Source: Methylomagnum ishizawai
GTDB lineage: Bacteria; Pseudomonadota; Gammaproteobacteria; Methylococcales; Methylococcaceae
Reading direction: 5' to 3'
DNA: 64,000 nt
NCBI RefSeq assembly: GCF_900155475.1
Contig: NZ_FXAM01000001.1
Location: 62,001 to 126,000 of the forward strand
Shown: positions 60,658 to 64,000 of the stretch, piece by piece
How positions within the stretch are numbered: position 1 is the first letter of the stretch
Layout: every line of letters starts with the position of its first letter
Notes under the pieces: model-generated
Database searches by the model: none
Seen by the model: the letters and a program-made list of their open reading frames with translations, nothing else
Told to the model about the DNA's origin: nothing
Translations under genes and position numbers: made by a program

Positions 60658-61566
60658 TTATCCGGGTTGCCACCACGCCCCGGCTTCCGCCGCCGACAGC
60701 GCCTCCACCCACCACGCCAACGCCCGTCCGCGTGGTCCGGCTTTCCAGGCCATGCAGAAAGGACCGGCGGGCTTGGGCGCGGCCACTTGTTTTTCCACCA
60801 AGCGCCCGGCGGCGAGGGCGTCCGCCGCGAGGCCCAGCGGCAAATAGCCCACGCCCAGGCCCAGTTCCTGGGCCTGGAGCTTGGCCCTGAGGGTCGGCAC
60901 GGTGAGGATATCCTGGCCCGACAAGAGCCCCGTGCTGCGCGGCGGCAGGTTGCGCGAACTATCGGCCACCGCCACCGCCCGGTGGGCCTGGATATCACAC
61001 GAAGCCAAAGGTTCCGGGGCTGCGGCCAAGGGATGGTGCGGGGCCACCGCGAACACGAACCCATGGCTGCCCAGGATTTTCACCGCGTAGCCGCCGCCCG
61101 CCGGACCTTCGCAGGGGGCACCGACGACGAGGTCGGCCCGGTCCGAGAGCAGGGCGTCCCAACTGCCGCCCAGCACCTCGGTGGCGATCCGCAGCCGGGT
61201 GCCGGAACCGAGCCGGTAGAAGCGCTCGGCGAAGGGGAACAAGCCTTCCGTCGGCAGGATATCATCGTGGGCGATGCGCAATTCCGGTTCCCAGCCCTGC
61301 GCCACCCGCTTCACCCGCGCCTCCAAGGCCGCCGCCGCCACCAGCAAAGGCCGGCCTTGTTCCAGCAATTCGCGTCCGGCGGCGGTCAGCTTGGCGCGGT
61401 GGCCGCGGCGATCGAACACCTCGACGCCCAGGTCTTCTTCCAGCTTGCGGACGGTGTAGGTGAGGGCCGAGGGCACCCGGAACAATTCTTCCGCCGCCTG
61501 CGCGAAACTACCGCGCCGGTCGATGGCTTCCAGTACTTCGAGGGCGTCGAGGCTGAGCTTGGTCAT
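60658..61566 (-). CDS. LysR-family transcriptional regulator
   Basis: The 302-residue regulator has an N-terminal HTH (about 5-65): LDALEVLEAIDRRGSFAQAA, VPSALTYTVRKLEEDLGVEV and RRGHRAKLTAAGRELL. The effector-binding domain (about 92-295) follows and is shorter than average but complete. It is divergent from the ene-reductase gene with 166 bases between the starts, the usual LysR arrangement for controlling the neighbour. The ene-reductase and pirin genes are therefore its likely targets, perhaps in response to electrophiles or quinones. The inducer is unknown. Confidence 0.92.
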   Translation of the reverse strand: MTKLSLDALEVLEAIDRRGSFAQAAEELFRVPSALTYTVRKLEEDLGVEVFDRRGHRAKLTAAGRELLEQGRPLLVAAAALEARVKRVAQGWEPELRIAHDDILPTEGLFPFAERFYRLGSGTRLRIATEVLGGSWDALLSDRADLVVGAPCEGPAGGGYAVKILGSHGFVFAVAPHHPLAAAPEPLASCDIQAHRAVAVADSSRNLPPRSTGLLSGQDILTVPTLRAKLQAQELGLGVGYLPLGLAADALAAGRLVEKQVAAPKPAGPFCMAWKAGPRGRALAWWVEALSAAEAGAWWQPG

Positions 61567-61732
61567 ACAAAAATCCTGAATGAATCAGCCGGAAAATTTC
61601 GCTATCCATGGCGGAGCCGGGCCTATAGCATTGTTCCCAGTTGTGGATTAAACCGCAGCCTCGTTCAAAAAAATAGAACAGTCACGTCATCACCGGGCGC
61701 TACCCAGCGCCAACCACCCCGAGGACCGCACC

Positions 61733-62803
<1,071 letters not shown>

Positions 62804-62836
62804 GACCCGCAGCCACACAACGCAATGGAGGACACC

Positions 62837-63724
62837 ATGGCTACCCTGAACCCGCCCATCCCCACCGATACCGTGCAACGCTCCCGCCGGATCGAACAAC
62901 GCATCGCCGGCCAGGCCACTTCCGACGGCGCGGGCGTGAAACTGGTCCGGGTGGTGGACCGCGCCCTGCACCGGCGGCTCGACCCCTTCCTGATGCTGGA
63001 CGCCTTCGGCACCGACCGGCCCGAGGATTACATCGCCGGTTTCCCCGACCACCCGCACCGGGGCTTCGAAACCATCACCTACATGATCGCCGGGCGTATG
63101 CGCCACCGCGACAGCGCGGGCCACGAAGGCTTACTGGAAAACGGCGGGGTGCAGTGGATGACGGCGGGCCGGGGCGTGATCCATTCCGAGATGCCCGAAC
63201 AGGAACAGGGCGCGATGGAAGGTTTCCAGCTTTGGCTCAACCTCCCGGCGCGGGACAAACTGGCCGAACCCTGGTACCGGGATTTCCCCAACGCCGCGAT
63301 TCCCCAGTTCACCACCGCCGATGGCGTGACCGTGCGGGTCATCGCCGGGGAGAGCCAGGGCGTGGCGGGCGCGGTGCGGCGCGAGGTCACGGAGCCTTTG
63401 ATCCTCGACCTGCATTTGCCCGCCGGCAGCCGCCACGCCCAAAGCCTACCCGCCGCCGCCAACGCCTTCCTCTACACCTACCGGGGCGAGGTCGCGGTCG
63501 GGGGCGGCGCGGTCCCGGCGGGGCAACTGGCGATCTTCGCCAATAGCGCGACCGCCGATGGCGTCGTCATCGAGGCGGCGCGGGATAGCCGGGTGTTGCT
63601 GGTCGCCGGGCAACCCCTGGGCGAACCCATCGTCCAATACGGTCCTTTCGTGATGAACACCCAGGCCGAGATCGAGCAAGCCCTGCGCGATTTCCGCTCG
63701 GGGCGGCTCGGAACCGCAGCTTGA
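62837..63724 (+). CDS. Pirin family protein
   Basis: The protein has 295 residues from ATG 62837. GGAGG lies 7 bases before it; ATG 62825 is in frame but overlaps that site. It is a bicupin. Cupin motif 1 is FPDHPHRGFETITYMIAGRM with two His, and the other ligands are in GRGVIHSEMPEQE. The C-terminal cupin has degenerate ligands, as usual in pirins. Bacterial pirins act as quercetinase-like enzymes or modulators, and their cellular role is often unknown. It is downstream of the ene-reductase gene in the same operon under the LysR gene. A redox-stress role is inferred from context. Confidence 0.92.
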   Translation: MATLNPPIPTDTVQRSRRIEQRIAGQATSDGAGVKLVRVVDRALHRRLDPFLMLDAFGTDRPEDYIAGFPDHPHRGFETITYMIAGRMRHRDSAGHEGLLENGGVQWMTAGRGVIHSEMPEQEQGAMEGFQLWLNLPARDKLAEPWYRDFPNAAIPQFTTADGVTVRVIAGESQGVAGAVRREVTEPLILDLHLPAGSRHAQSLPAAANAFLYTYRGEVAVGGGAVPAGQLAIFANSATADGVVIEAARDSRVLLVAGQPLGEPIVQYGPFVMNTQAEIEQALRDFRSGRLGTAA

Positions 63725-63734
63725 GCGAGCCGCC

Positions 63735-64000
63735 TCACCACAACCACGCCGCGCCGCGCACCCCGCTGGAATCGCCGTGGCGCGGCGCGACCAAGCGGGT
63801 ATCGACCCGGTCTGAGAACACATAGCGCCCCCACAGCTTGGGCACGTTGGCATAGAGCCGGGCGCAATTCGACAAACCCCCGCCCAAGACCACCGCGTCC
63901 GGGTCCAGGAGGTTGATGACATGGGCCAAGGCCCGCGCCAGCCGCTCCTCGTAGCGCAGCAGGGCGGCTTCGCAAACCGCGTCGCCCGTCGCGGCGCGGG
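63735..64000 (-). CDS. ROK family sugar kinase, C-terminal part (partial)
   Basis: The frame is open to the window edge on the reverse strand; about 87 C-terminal residues are present. The sequence reads AVCEAALLRYEERLARALAH followed by VINLLDPDAVVLGGGLSNCA, LYANVPKLWGRYVFSDRVDT and the end DSSGVRGAAWLW. This is the end of a ROK-family fructokinase, mannokinase or N-acetylglucosamine kinase. The GGGLSN and SSGVRGAA elements are conserved in this group. The catalytic and sugar-binding part lies outside the window, so substrate cannot be chosen. It is convergent with the pirin gene, with an 10-base gap. Confidence 0.85.
   Translation of the reverse strand, partial: RAATGDAVCEAALLRYEERLARALAHVINLLDPDAVVLGGGLSNCARLYANVPKLWGRYVFSDRVDTRLVAPRHGDSSGVRGAAWLW

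Overview
The window is GC-rich and densely coded. It looks like the chromosome of a gammaproteobacterial methanotroph or methylotroph, probably Methylococcaceae. That placement is an inference from gene content: an eps-type (methanolan-like) exopolysaccharide operon with a PEP-CTERM protein, an NAD-type isocitrate dehydrogenase, a cytosolic-type malate dehydrogenase, and a cupredoxin of the type annotated as a methylamine utilization protein. No phage, insertion sequence, CRISPR array or rRNA was seen. One tRNA gene (Glu, CTC) is present.

Layout. 1-9.3 kb holds the tail of a Do-like protease, a sterol-desaturase-family membrane enzyme, small lipoproteins, kdpDE without visible kdpFABC, an AlkB-like dioxygenase, a copper chaperone and mdh. 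9.6-13.1 kb holds a small secreted protein and a 1016-residue secreted protein with putative-Ig repeats. 13.7-16.9 kb is an LPS heptose operon (gmhA-hldE-GT9). 17.2-35.4 kb is an exopolysaccharide region. A forward EpsL-like barrel gene faces a long reverse operon. In transcription order this operon encodes the priming glycosyltransferase, EpsD, EpsE, EpsF, EpsG, a GH39-like hydrolase, a polymerase, two GT4s, a flippase, a GT2, an acyltransferase, a frameshifted acyltransferase remnant and a sulfotransferase. A PEP-CTERM protein lies upstream, and no exosortase gene is in the window.

35.7-43.6 kb starts with a decayed copy of the desaturase gene of the window's left end, beside tRNA-Glu. Then come housekeeping genes: NAD-IDH, monothiol glutaredoxin, RNase T, MlaA, a phosphodiesterase, an aldo/keto reductase, a small HD hydrolase and a beta-propeller protein. 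43.7-48.1 kb is a four-gene reverse operon of response regulator, outer-membrane barrel, cupredoxin and sensor kinase, which suggests sensing tied to a periplasmic copper protein. 48.2-52.6 kb pairs a P2-type cation ATPase with a divergent MetK paralogue. 52.7-60.4 kb holds guanine deaminase, a stand-alone NRPS-like protein (A-PCP-TE-TPR) translationally coupled to a uroporphyrinogen-decarboxylase-family protein, a HAD-IIA phosphatase and an HDOD protein. 60.7-64 kb has a LysR regulator divergent from an ene-reductase and a pirin, then a partial ROK sugar kinase.

The best candidates for an undescribed system are the NRPS-like/UroD-family pair, the regulator-barrel-cupredoxin-kinase operon and the MetK-like/P-type ATPase pair. 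None can be assigned a substrate from sequence alone.
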